Positions 34,707 through 44,100 of a stretch of DNA of 64,000 bases are shown piece after piece (the stretch's first letter is position 1; each line of letters opens with the position of its first letter). The notes below the pieces were generated by a model. It saw only the letters and a program-made list of their open reading frames with translations. It searched no databases and had not been told where the DNA came from. The stretch is taken from the NCBI GenBank assembly GCA_052067355.1, contig JBQHQH010000009.1, positions 1 to 64,000 of the forward strand. Reading direction: 5' to 3'. Both the position numbers and the translations under genes were made by a program. Source of the stretch: CABMKH01 sp040797625 (GTDB lineage: Bacteria > Bacillota > Clostridia > Tissierellales > Tissierellaceae).

Positions 34707-35711
34707 ATGGCTATGAAAGTTGGTTTAAGTGGATTTGGAAGAATAGGTAGAGATTTTCTTAGGGCGTATTTTGAAGGAGAAGTAAAAGAGTTTGACTTAG
34801 TTGCATTAAATGCATCAGGTAATTTAAATGATTTAGCACATCTATTTAAATATGACACTATGTATGGAAAGTTTGATGGAACTGTTGAAGTAGAGGAAGA
34901 CGGATTTGTAATAAATGGCAAAAAGGTCAAAGTTGTAAATCATAGAGATCCAGTAGAAATTCCTTGGAAGGAATTAGGAGTAGAGTTAGTTGTAGACTCC
35001 ACAGGAGCTTTTAGGGATAGAGAAGGACTTTCAAAACATATACAAGCAGGAGCAAAGAAAGTAATAGTTACAGCACCAGCTAAGGGAGAAGATATTACAA
35101 TAGTAATGGGTGTTAATGATGAATTATATGATGCAGAAAAACACAACATAATTTCAAATGCATCCTGTACTACTAACTGTTTAGCACCAGTTGCAAAAGT
35201 TATATCACATAAATTAGGAATTACTAAAGGATTAATGACTACAATCCATGCATATACAAATGATCAACAAATACTAGATAAGAGACATAAAGACTTAAGA
35301 CGTGCTAGAGCTGCAGCAGCAAATATAGTTCCAACTACAACAGGAGCAGCAAAAGCAGTAGCTTTAGTATTGCCAGAATTAAAGGGCAAATTAAATGGAT
35401 TCTCAGTTAGGGTACCAGTTCCAACAGTATCCATGGTTGACGTAGTATTTGAAGTAGAAAAGCCAACAACTGCAGAAGAAGTAAACAAATTATTAAAAGA
35501 AGCAAGTGAAAATGAATTAAAAGGTATACTTGGATATTCAGAAGAACCACTAGTATCTTCAGACTATGTAGCAGATCCAAGATCTTCTATCGTAGACGGA
35601 TTATCAACTATGGTTATAGATAATATGGTTAAAGTCGTATCTTGGTATGACAATGAGTGGGGATACTCAGAAAGAGTTATAGATCTTGCAAAACTAGTAG
35701 CTACTAAATAG
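34707..35711 (+). CDS. gap: Glyceraldehyde-3-phosphate dehydrogenase
   Basis: A 334-residue NAD-dependent dehydrogenase with the Rossmann opening VGLSGFGRIGRDFLRA, the catalytic segment NASCTTNCLAP near residue 152, and the family pattern SWYDNEWGYSERV at the C-terminus. It catalyses oxidation and phosphorylation of glyceraldehyde-3-phosphate. RBS AAGGAGGA precedes the ATG. A GC-rich hairpin without a T-tract follows the stop. Confidence 0.97.
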   Translation: MAMKVGLSGFGRIGRDFLRAYFEGEVKEFDLVALNASGNLNDLAHLFKYDTMYGKFDGTVEVEEDGFVINGKKVKVVNHRDPVEIPWKELGVELVVDSTGAFRDREGLSKHIQAGAKKVIVTAPAKGEDITIVMGVNDELYDAEKHNIISNASCTTNCLAPVAKVISHKLGITKGLMTTIHAYTNDQQILDKRHKDLRRARAAAANIVPTTTGAAKAVALVLPELKGKLNGFSVRVPVPTVSMVDVVFEVEKPTTAEEVNKLLKEASENELKGILGYSEEPLVSSDYVADPRSSIVDGLSTMVIDNMVKVVSWYDNEWGYSERVIDLAKLVATK

Positions 35712-35721
35712 GAATTAAATA

Positions 35722-35745
35722 AGTCGGGTCATTTAAGACCCGACT
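35722..35745 (+). terminator. Intercistronic hairpin between gap and pgk
   Basis: AGTCGGGTC (35722-35730) pairs with GACCCGACT (35737-35745) around a 6-base loop. No T-run follows, so this is more likely a message-stabilising or processing hairpin that raises gap expression than a terminator. Confidence 0.6.
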
Positions 35746-35771
35746 ACTAATATTTAAATGAGGGTGATTAT

Positions 35772-36965
35772 ATGTTAAATAAGAAAACTCTAAAGGATCT
35801 AGATGTTCGTGGAAAAAAAGTATTAGTTAGATGTGATTTCAATGTACCTATGGACGAAAATCAAAATATAACAGATGACAATAGGATAACTAGCTCACTA
35901 CCAACTATAAATTATCTTATAGACAAAGGGGCAAAGGTAATATTGATGTCTCATTTAGGAAGACCAAAGGGAGAACCAAACCCTAAATTCAGTCTAGCTC
36001 CAGTAGCTAAAAGGCTATCCGAATTATTAGATAAAGAAGTAGTATTCGTTAAAGATGATATGGTAGTATCGGATAAAGTTAAAGAGACCATATCAAATCT
36101 TAAAGATGGAGATATAGCATTATTAGAAAATACAAGATTTAGAAAAGAAGAAACTAAAAATGAAGAAAGTTTTGCTAAAGATCTTGCGTCATTAGCTGAC
36201 TTATTCGTAAATGATGCCTTTGGAACTTCCCATAGAGCTCATGCTTCAAATGTAGGTGTATCATCTCAAATACCGTCAGCAGTTGGATTTTTAGTAGAAA
36301 AAGAGATATCCATAATGGGTAAGGCAATAGAAGAACCAGAAAAGCCATTTGTTGCAATATTAGGTGGTGCAAAGGTTTCTGATAAAATAGGTGTTATAGA
36401 AAACCTATTAGACAAGGTAGACACCATATTGATAGGCGGAGGAATGGCATATACATTCTTAAAAGCTCAAGGATATGAAATAGGAACATCTCTATTAGAA
36501 GAAGACAAGATTGAATTGGCAAAAGGACTATTGGAAAAAGCAGAGTCAAAGGGTGTAAAACTTTTGTTGCCAGTAGACATAGTAGTTGCCAAGGAATTTA
36601 AAAATGATACAGAATTTAAAACTGTAAAGATAGATAGTATCCCAGAAGATATGATGGGATTAGATATAGGAGAAGAAACTATAAAATTATTCTCAGATGA
36701 GATAAAGAAAGCAAAGACCATAGTTTGGAATGGACCAGCAGGAGTTTTTGAAATGGAAAACTTCAATAAGGGAACTTATGCTATCGCAAAAGCAATGGCA
36801 GAATCAGATGGAACTACTATAGTAGGTGGTGGAGATTCAGCTTCAGCAGTAGAAAAAGCAGGTTATAAGGATAAGATAACCCATGTATCTACAGGTGGTG
36901 GAGCTTCTCTAGAGTTGTTAGAAGGAAAAGTATTGCCAGGAATAGATGCAATATCAGACAATTAA
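35772..36965 (+). CDS. pgk: Phosphoglycerate kinase
   Basis: A 397-residue kinase transferring phosphate from 1,3-bisphosphoglycerate to ADP. N-domain motifs are VLVRCDFNVPMDE near 18 and MSHLGRPKGEPNPKFS near 58. The C-domain carries the nucleotide-binding IVWNGPAGVFEM near 318 and the glycine-rich VGGGDSASAVEKAG plus HVSTGGGASLELLEGKVLPG. It is standard in length, with AGGGTGA as RBS. Gene order gap-pgk-tpiA-gpmI-eno is the common Firmicutes one. Confidence 0.97.
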   Translation: MLNKKTLKDLDVRGKKVLVRCDFNVPMDENQNITDDNRITSSLPTINYLIDKGAKVILMSHLGRPKGEPNPKFSLAPVAKRLSELLDKEVVFVKDDMVVSDKVKETISNLKDGDIALLENTRFRKEETKNEESFAKDLASLADLFVNDAFGTSHRAHASNVGVSSQIPSAVGFLVEKEISIMGKAIEEPEKPFVAILGGAKVSDKIGVIENLLDKVDTILIGGGMAYTFLKAQGYEIGTSLLEEDKIELAKGLLEKAESKGVKLLLPVDIVVAKEFKNDTEFKTVKIDSIPEDMMGLDIGEETIKLFSDEIKKAKTIVWNGPAGVFEMENFNKGTYAIAKAMAESDGTTIVGGGDSASAVEKAGYKDKITHVSTGGGASLELLEGKVLPGIDAISDN

Positions 36966-37019
36966 GTAGGGAGATATTTGGTCTTCAGATTGTAAATTAA
37001 ATAAGGGGGTAACAACAAT

Positions 37020-37766
37020 ATGCGAACTCCTATAATCGCAGGAAACTGGAAAATGAACAACAATATAGAAGAATCTATAGAGTTGGTAGAAAAGATAAAG
37101 GCTTTTGAATTGAGTAAAGATGTAGAAGCGGTATTATGTGTACCATTTACAGATATCAAAGACGTAAAAGAAGCTATAAAGGGCACAGATATAAAGATAG
37201 GTGCTCAAAATATGCACTGGGAAGAAAAGGGAGCATTTACAGGAGAGATTTCTCCATTGATGCTAAAAGAATTAGATGTAGACTATGTCATATTAGGACA
37301 CTCAGAGAGAAGACAATATTTTAATGAAACAGATGAAATTGTAAATAAGAAGATGAAATCTGCTTTAAATCATGGAATTAGACCTATAGTATGTGTAGGG
37401 GAAAGTTTAGAAGAGAGAGAATTGGGTAAAGAAAAAGACGTAGTAGAAAGCCAAGTGATTAAAGCTTTTGAAGATATAGATAGAAGTGAAATAGATAATA
37501 TAGTGATAGCTTACGAACCAGTTTGGGCCATAGGCACAGGAAAAACTGCATCTGCAGATGATGCAAATGATATGACTGGATTTATTAGAGATACAATAGG
37601 AAAGATATATGGAGAAGAAGAAAAGCAAAGCATAAGAATTCAATATGGCGGCAGTGTAAAACCTGAAACCATATCAGAATTAATGGAAAAAGAAGAAGTA
37701 GATGGTGCTTTAGTTGGTGGTGCAAGTCTTAAATCAGAGGATTTCGTAAAGCTTATCAACTATTAA
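37020..37766 (+). CDS. tpiA: Triosephosphate isomerase
   Basis: A 248-residue TIM-barrel enzyme interconverting dihydroxyacetone phosphate and glyceraldehyde-3-phosphate. Active-site residues are visible: Asn/Lys in AGNWKMNN, His in LGHSERRQ near 95, catalytic Glu in AYEPVWAIGTGK near 165, and the phosphate-gripping IQYGGSVKPE and GALVGGASL. RBS AAGGGGGT precedes the ATG. gpmI follows 14 bases later. Confidence 0.97.
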   Translation: MRTPIIAGNWKMNNNIEESIELVEKIKAFELSKDVEAVLCVPFTDIKDVKEAIKGTDIKIGAQNMHWEEKGAFTGEISPLMLKELDVDYVILGHSERRQYFNETDEIVNKKMKSALNHGIRPIVCVGESLEERELGKEKDVVESQVIKAFEDIDRSEIDNIVIAYEPVWAIGTGKTASADDANDMTGFIRDTIGKIYGEEEKQSIRIQYGGSVKPETISELMEKEEVDGALVGGASLKSEDFVKLINY

Positions 37767-37780
37767 CTGGAGGAATAGTT

Positions 37781-39313
37781 ATGACAAAAAAACCAGTAAT
37801 GTTAATGATATTAGACGGTTGGGGTATAGGAGAAGATTACCCAGGAAATGCAATCAAACTTGCAAACACTCCAAATTTTGATAGATTGCTAAAAGAGTGT
37901 CCCAATAGTTCTTTAGATGCCAGTGGAATAGCTGTAGGACTTCCAGAAGGTCAGATGGGAAATTCAGAAGTAGGACATTTAAATATCGGAGCAGGAAGAG
38001 TTGTATATCAAGAGCTGCCTAGGATTACAAAGGCAATTGAAGATGGAGAATTCTTTGAAAAAAAGGAATTCCTAGATGGAATAGAAAATGCTAAAAAAAA
38101 TAAATCTAAAGTTCATCTTATAGGTCTAGTATCAGATGGTGGCGTTCATAGTCATATAAAACATCTATATGGATTGTTAGAGCTTATGAAAAAAAATCAT
38201 CAAGAAGAGGTATATGTTCATGCAATCTTAGACGGAAGAGATGTACCGCCTACAATTGGAAAACAACATATTCAAGAATTGATGACAAAGATGGGCGAAA
38301 TAGGAGTCGGTAAGATTGCTACAGTATCAGGTAGATACTATGCCATGGATAGGGATAAGAGATGGGATAGAACTCAATTAGCCTATGATGCTATGACATT
38401 GGGCAAGGGAAATACTAGCACTGATCCTGTATTGGCAGTAGAAAAATCCTATAAAGAAGATATAAATGATGAATTCATAGTGCCAACTGTAATAATGGAA
38501 GATGAAAGACCAGTTGCTACAGTAGAATCAGGAGATACTATAATCTTCTTTAACTTTAGACCTGATAGAGCAAGACAGATTACTAGAGCTTTTGTAGATA
38601 AAGATTTTGAAGGCTTTAAGAGAGAAAAACAAGTGGATACTTTCTATGTAAGTATGACTGAATATGATAAGACCATAGAAAATGTAGTTGTAGCATATAG
38701 AAGTGAGCCACCAGTAAATACACTTTCTCAATTTGTAAGTAGCAAGGGACTTAATCAATTGAAGATTGCTGAAACTGAAAAATATGCCCATGTTACATTT
38801 TTCTTTAATGGTGGGATAGAAGAACCATATGCTAATGAAGATAGGGCATTGATATCTTCACCAAAGGTTGCAACTTATGATTTGAAACCTGAAATGAGTG
38901 CTGAAGAAGTAAAGAATGAACTCTTAAAGAGAATAAACATGGATAAATATGATTTAATAGTAGTAAACTTTGCAAATCCAGATATGGTAGGCCATACTGG
39001 AGTTATTCCATCAGTAGTTAAGGCAATAGAAATTATAGATGGATGTCTAGGAGAAGTAATTCAACTATTAGAAGAAAAGGGCGGCAAGGCCTTGATAACT
39101 GCAGACCATGGAAATGCAGAAAAACTATTAGATGATGATGGAAATCCAGTTACAGCTCATACAACTAATAAAGTTCCATTGATATTAGTAGGAGAAAAAG
39201 ATGTATCATTAAAGGGTGGAAAACTGGCAGATCTAGCTCCAACTCTATTAGAGATGATGGGACTTGAAAAGCCAGCTGAGATGACAGGAAAGTCACTTAT
39301 TGAGAGAAAATAG
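37781..39313 (+). CDS. gpmI: Phosphoglycerate mutase, cofactor-independent
   Basis: A 510-residue Mn-dependent mutase of the alkaline-phosphatase superfamily. It starts PVMLMILDGWGIGED, with the catalytic Ser in MGNSEVGHLNIGAGR near 62, HVHAILDGRDVPP-type substrate contacts near 150 (here VYVHAILDGRDVPP), FFNFRPDRARQ near 255 and the metal site TADHGNAEKL plus TAHTTNKVPLIL near the C-terminus. It converts 3- to 2-phosphoglycerate between Pgk and enolase. RBS CTGGAGGAA precedes the ATG. Confidence 0.97.
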   Translation: MTKKPVMLMILDGWGIGEDYPGNAIKLANTPNFDRLLKECPNSSLDASGIAVGLPEGQMGNSEVGHLNIGAGRVVYQELPRITKAIEDGEFFEKKEFLDGIENAKKNKSKVHLIGLVSDGGVHSHIKHLYGLLELMKKNHQEEVYVHAILDGRDVPPTIGKQHIQELMTKMGEIGVGKIATVSGRYYAMDRDKRWDRTQLAYDAMTLGKGNTSTDPVLAVEKSYKEDINDEFIVPTVIMEDERPVATVESGDTIIFFNFRPDRARQITRAFVDKDFEGFKREKQVDTFYVSMTEYDKTIENVVVAYRSEPPVNTLSQFVSSKGLNQLKIAETEKYAHVTFFFNGGIEEPYANEDRALISSPKVATYDLKPEMSAEEVKNELLKRINMDKYDLIVVNFANPDMVGHTGVIPSVVKAIEIIDGCLGEVIQLLEEKGGKALITADHGNAEKLLDDDGNPVTAHTTNKVPLILVGEKDVSLKGGKLADLAPTLLEMMGLEKPAEMTGKSLIERK

Positions 39314-39350
39314 GAGAAGTAGAGGAGAATTTCGGTCTCCTAACTTTTGT

Positions 39351-39378
39351 CATCCCGACCACAGTGGAGGGATCACAT
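39351..39378. repeat. Possible dispersed imperfect-palindrome repeat
   Basis: The stretch CATCCCGACCACAGTGGAGGGATCA folds into an imperfect hairpin (ATCCC...CCA/TGG...GGGAT) and is noticeably richer in GC than its surroundings. The sequence ATTGTGCATTGTGAATTAAT follows. Both look like intergenic repeat units seen in other Firmicutes genomes. Only one copy is in the window. Confidence 0.45.
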
Positions 39379-39423
39379 CTTTTAATTGTGCATTGTGAAT
39401 TAATAAAATAGGGAGGAATTAAC

Positions 39424-40716
39424 TTGAGTATAATTGTAGATGTATATGCAAGAGAAGTATTGGATTCAAGAGCGAATCCTACAGTAGAAGTAGAAGTTTA
39501 CACAGAAACTGGGGCTTTTGGTAGAGCATTAGTACCATCAGGAGCTTCAACAGGTGCTTTTGAAGCAGTTGAGTTGAGAGATGGAGACAAGAGCAGATAT
39601 CTAGGAAAAGGCGTATTAAATGCAGTTAACAATGTAAATGAAATAATCGCTGAAGAAATAATAGGTATGGATGTATTTGATCAAGTAGGTATAGATCATC
39701 TTTTAATTGAATTAGATGGTACACATAATAAAGGTAAACTAGGTGCAAATGCAATACTAGGAGTTTCCATTGCAGTAGCTAGAGCAGCAGCAGATGAATT
39801 GGGAATGCCACTATATAAATACATTGGTGGAGTAAATGCAAAAGTATTACCAGTACCAATGATGAACATATTAAATGGTGGGGAACATGCTGACAACAAT
39901 GTGGACATCCAAGAATTTATGATAATGCCAGTTGGAGCAGCTAATTTTAGAGAAGCTTTGAGAATGGGAGCAGAAGTATTCCATAGCCTTAAGGGCGAAT
40001 TAAAATCTAAAGGATTGAGCACTTCAGTAGGTGATGAAGGTGGATTTGCTCCAAACCTATCCAGTAACGAAGAAGCCTTAGCTACTATAGTAAAAGCTAT
40101 AGAAAAAGCTGGATATAAGCCAGGAGAGGATGTAGTATTAGCACTAGATGTTGCTGCAAGTGAAATGTATAATAAAGATAAAAAGACATACAATCTAGAA
40201 GGAGAAGGCAGAGAATTAACTGTAGAGCAAATGATCGACTTCTACGAAGATCTTGTTAATAAATATCCAATTATATCTATAGAAGATGGATTAGATGAAG
40301 AAGACTGGGATGGTTGGAAAGCTTTAACAGAGAGATTAGGCAAGAAGATTCAATTAGTAGGTGACGATTTATTTGTAACTAATACTGAAAGATTGAAAAA
40401 AGGTATAGATCTTGGAATATCCAACTCCATATTAATAAAATTAAACCAAATAGGTACAATTACAGAGACTTTAGATGCTATAGAGTTAGCAAAAGTAAAT
40501 GGCTATACAGCAGTAATCTCTCATAGATCAGGAGAGACAGAAGATACAACAATTGCTGATTTAGCAGTAGCACTAAATGCTGGTCAAATCAAGACAGGTG
40601 CTCCTTCAAGAACTGATAGGGTAGCAAAATATAATCAATTGATGAGAATTGAAGATGAATTATGGGATACATCCCAATATAAGGGTATAAAGACATTCTA
40701 TAACTTGAAAAAGTAA
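39424..40716 (+). CDS. eno: Enolase
   Basis: A 430-residue enolase forming phosphoenolpyruvate. It begins IVDVYAREVLDSRANPTVEVEV. The N-terminal catalytic loop is SGASTGAFEAVELRDGD, Mg ligands lie in LALDVAASEMY, ISIEDGLDEEDWDG and LVGDDLFVTNTERL, the base Lys in ILIKLNQIGT and the late VISHRSGETEDTTIADLAV. The start is TTG after AGGGAGGA. It is 110 bases after gpmI, with the repeat-like sequence between, and ends the glycolytic operon at a terminator. Confidence 0.97.
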   Translation: MSIIVDVYAREVLDSRANPTVEVEVYTETGAFGRALVPSGASTGAFEAVELRDGDKSRYLGKGVLNAVNNVNEIIAEEIIGMDVFDQVGIDHLLIELDGTHNKGKLGANAILGVSIAVARAAADELGMPLYKYIGGVNAKVLPVPMMNILNGGEHADNNVDIQEFMIMPVGAANFREALRMGAEVFHSLKGELKSKGLSTSVGDEGGFAPNLSSNEEALATIVKAIEKAGYKPGEDVVLALDVAASEMYNKDKKTYNLEGEGRELTVEQMIDFYEDLVNKYPIISIEDGLDEEDWDGWKALTERLGKKIQLVGDDLFVTNTERLKKGIDLGISNSILIKLNQIGTITETLDAIELAKVNGYTAVISHRSGETEDTTIADLAVALNAGQIKTGAPSRTDRVAKYNQLMRIEDELWDTSQYKGIKTFYNLKK

Positions 40717-40730
40717 TATAGAGATAAAAG

Positions 40731-40775
40731 AGGCTACCTTTTAATGCTTAGTATGCATTGAAGGGTAGCTTTTTG
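40731..40775 (+). terminator. Intrinsic terminator after eno
   Basis: GGCTACCTT pairs with AAGGGTAGC, with an inner ATGC/GCAT pairing, followed by TTTTTGG. It ends the glycolytic operon before the B12-regulated cluster. Confidence 0.85.
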
Positions 40776-40808
40776 GTGGAAGCTAAGTGAAGATTTGGCT
40801 TAAATAGG

Positions 40809-40837
40809 TTGATTTATTAAGTATCAAGGTATATAAT
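40809..40837 (+). promoter_or_regulatory. Promoter of the first cobalamin-riboswitch unit
   Basis: TTGATT at 40809-40814, 17 bases, TATAAT at 40832-40837, about 30 bases before the cobalamin riboswitch. Confidence 0.75.
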
Positions 40838-40867
40838 GGAAATGAATTCAAAACTTAATATTATTAT

Positions 40868-41060
40868 TTGGGTTCCTTATGTTTTAAGGATTAAAAGAGA
40901 ATCATGTGAAAATCATGAACGGACCGGCCACTGTAATTGGTGAGCAATCTTTCAAATATACCACTGAGTTATCTTGGGAAGGTGAGAGAAAGCTATGATC
41001 CATAAGTCAGGAGAACTGCCTAAGTATAGCATTATACAAGCCTTCCAGGATCGAGGCAAG
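40868..41060 (+). ncRNA. Cobalamin riboswitch 1
   Basis: Conserved B12-aptamer elements occur in order: GTGAAAATCATGAACGG with the ACCGGCCACTGTAA core (40918-40938), CCACTGAG, TGGGAAGGTGAGAG, and the B12 box AAGTCAGGAGAACTGCC (near 41004-41022). A terminator follows at 41098. It therefore acts as a B12-repressed transcriptional OFF switch for the three large exported proteins downstream. Confidence 0.95.
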
Positions 41061-41097
41061 ATGTAGAACATGTTTATTTAGTATATAATTACTTATA

Positions 41098-41134
41098 AAT
41101 GTCTTAATCTCTCGAGGATTAAGACATTTTTTAT
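41098..41134 (+). terminator. Expression-platform terminator of cobalamin riboswitch 1
   Basis: AATGTCTTAATC (41098-41109) pairs with GATTAAGACATT (41117-41128) around TCTCGAG, followed by TTTTATTAT. It lies between the aptamer and the first structural gene. Confidence 0.9.
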
Positions 41135-41160
41135 TATGTAAAAAAAGAAAGGTGGGAATT

Positions 41161-44100
41161 ATGAAAAAAAAGTATTTAATCTTAATTTTAGTTTTATCTG
41201 TGGTATTAAACATAATACCTATAGCAAATGCAGAGCCTCTTGGACTATTAGGTGAAGGAACAAATCTAGATAGTACAGTAGAGGATTTCAAGAAGTATTA
41301 TTCTAAAGAAGTAAAAGAATACAACTATCTTGAAGCAATTACATTAAAAAGTTTAGGTGTAGATGAGGAAACTATAAAGGAAAAACTAGTATTAGAGAAC
41401 TTATCCTTTGAAAAAGGAAATAGCTATAGTGATTTTTCAGCTAAGGAGTATGCAAAAGCTATTATGGGGCTTATTGCAGCAGATTTTGAAATTACAGATT
41501 ACCAAGGAAATAATTATCTAGATTTTTTAGTAAAATCACAGACAAAAGAAGGATTTTTTGAAACTAAAATAGGTTCAGGAGATAAAGCAGAAGATATAGC
41601 CTATTCCATAATAGCATTGGATATGGCAGGAGCAGAATACGATGTATACAAGGCAGTTAAATTACTTGAAGATAAATTTACTGTAGAAGAGGAAAACGCT
41701 TTTGTAAAAGAAAGTAGTTTTTCTTCTAGCGGAGATTTAGAGTTGACAGCTATATCTTTAATAGCTATTTCTAACCATCAAGATATTATTGATATTGATT
41801 TAATTGATAAGACAATAAACTATATTGAATCAGAATGTTTTATTTCTGGAATGTATGGAACAACAGATTGGTCAGGTAAAGAAGTAGAAAGTGGAAAGCT
41901 TACATCAAAGATGGTACAAGCTTTAATATCAGTTGGACAAGATATACCAATTGAAACCATAAACGGTCTTTTAGATTTAAGAAGTGACAACCGATTTAAA
42001 GAAAGTAAAAATTCGTATGGAAGTTATGCTACAGGGGAAGTTTTTGCAGCTTTGACTGATATACATATTGAAAAATCCATGTTTAAAAAGGTAAACATAG
42101 GAATAAAAAGTCCTACTACTGTAAAGATAGTTGCACCAGAAAATTTTAAAGGTTTAAAACTTGGAAAAAGAGCACAATTACTAGCAAAAGCTTATGATAA
42201 AAATGGAAGATATGATTTTTCAAAATCTTACATATGGTCATCAGATAATACAGAAATAGCAACTGTAGATGAAAGAGGAATAGTCGCAGGGCATAAAGTT
42301 GGTACAGTTACTATTACTGCAAAGATAAGAGGATATGAAGATATACATGATTCATTCATACTAGAAGTAGTAGGTGTAGAGCCCAGTAGCCTAGATATAA
42401 AAATTGATAGGGAAATATCTGAAATAGAAGTAGGTAGAAAGATAGGTATATCTGCTGATGTACTAGATGTAGAAGGTGAAATCGTTGAACATGCTAATGT
42501 AACATGGAAGATATCACCAGATGATTCAGCAGAGATAAAAGATGGAATCTTGACTGCATTAAAGTCAGGAGATATTAAAATTACAGCATCTGTTGAGAAA
42601 AATAAAGATCGGGTATTATCGGATAGTATTGATTTAAAAATAGTAACAAGACAAGAAAGAATAGATAAGGCACTAAAAGAAGTTAAAGATGGTATTACAA
42701 CAAATCCTGATAAATATGGATACACTACAGCTATGGGTTTAAAGCTTATGGGAGTAGATGAAGACCATATAGCTGGAAAGGCGTCAAAATATAGTTATTC
42801 TGCGAATACCAATACGAGGGCGAAGGATATAATGATGGCTATTGCCATTGGAAAAGATCCAAAGGATTATCATGATAAAAATTACATTCAAGAAATATTG
42901 AATAGCAATTTTTATGATGGAGAAAACTCAGAATGGTTAGCTAATGCAATAATAGCTTTAGATATGGCAGGAGTAGATTATAATGAATCAAAGGCTGTAA
43001 ATGCATTAGTAAATAAATTAGTAAAAACATCAGATAGATATTATATAGAGGGAAGTCAAGGAAATCCTAATAACGAGCTTACTTCTCTAACTCTTATAGC
43101 CCTTTCAAAACATGGGAATATGGAAGGTGTTGCAGGAGTAATAGAAGGTATAAAGAATCATCTAAAATTCATGCAAAATGAGAATGCATTAATAGGAAAC
43201 TGTAAAAGCCATTCCTTTGCAATTCAAGGATTAATAGCTTCTGGTGAAGACATCTACTCTGATGAATGGACTAGAGAAGATAGATATGGAAATAGGGTTA
43301 CAGTGTTAGATGCGTTATTGAGTTTAAAAGTAGGGGATAAATTTAAAGTATTACCTGATAATGAGTGGCCCAAAAATGGAGAAGAAGTATACGGTTTTGC
43401 AGCATTGGTGGATTTAAGTAAAAATAAATCTATGTATCATGAATTGGCAAACGAAAAACCTAGGGATTTTACCATAGAAATACAAAAAGAGTCAAAGGAG
43501 CTAACTATAAACCAAGGAGAAACAATTGAGTTAGAAGCTAAAGTATCTGAAAATGGTCAATCTGTCAACAAGGAAGTTATCTGGGAAAGTCTAGATGAAA
43601 ATATAGTAGAAGTCCAAGATGGAACTATAAAAGCATTAAAGGAAGGTCAGGCAAAAGTAAGAGTAAAGGTAAGATTCTTTGAAGATATCTATGATGAAAT
43701 AACTATTACAGTAAAGAAAGTAATAGGTAAACCTGAAAAGATAATTATTAAAGAGTTGGCAGATACTCCAGTAATAAAGGGAAGTAAATTTAAATTAAAT
43801 GCCACTGTATTAGATGCTAATGGAAATGAATTAGAAGGTAATGAGATTGAATGGACAAGCTCTGACCTAGCAATAATTTCTGTTGATAAAGATGGAAATG
43901 CTACGGCACATAAAACTGGTTCAGTGGATGTTATCGTAAAGATTAAGGATACAGGTATTGAAGATAAAATTACAATAGTAGTATTTGAAGATAAAGAGGA
44001 ATCGGATAATACACTTGATAGATTTATTGATACAGTAAAAAACTATTATGAAACTATACATTATAGAGAAAGTCAGGGAAGTCTTGATGCGTGGGAAACT

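Noticed and set aside
42228..42725. Long antisense frames such as 42228-42725, 45021-45398 and 51570-52052 on the minus strand
   Set aside because: They are shadows of strongly biased coding sequence on the plus strand, rich in Ser/Ile/Leu, with no ribosome binding sites or recognised domains.
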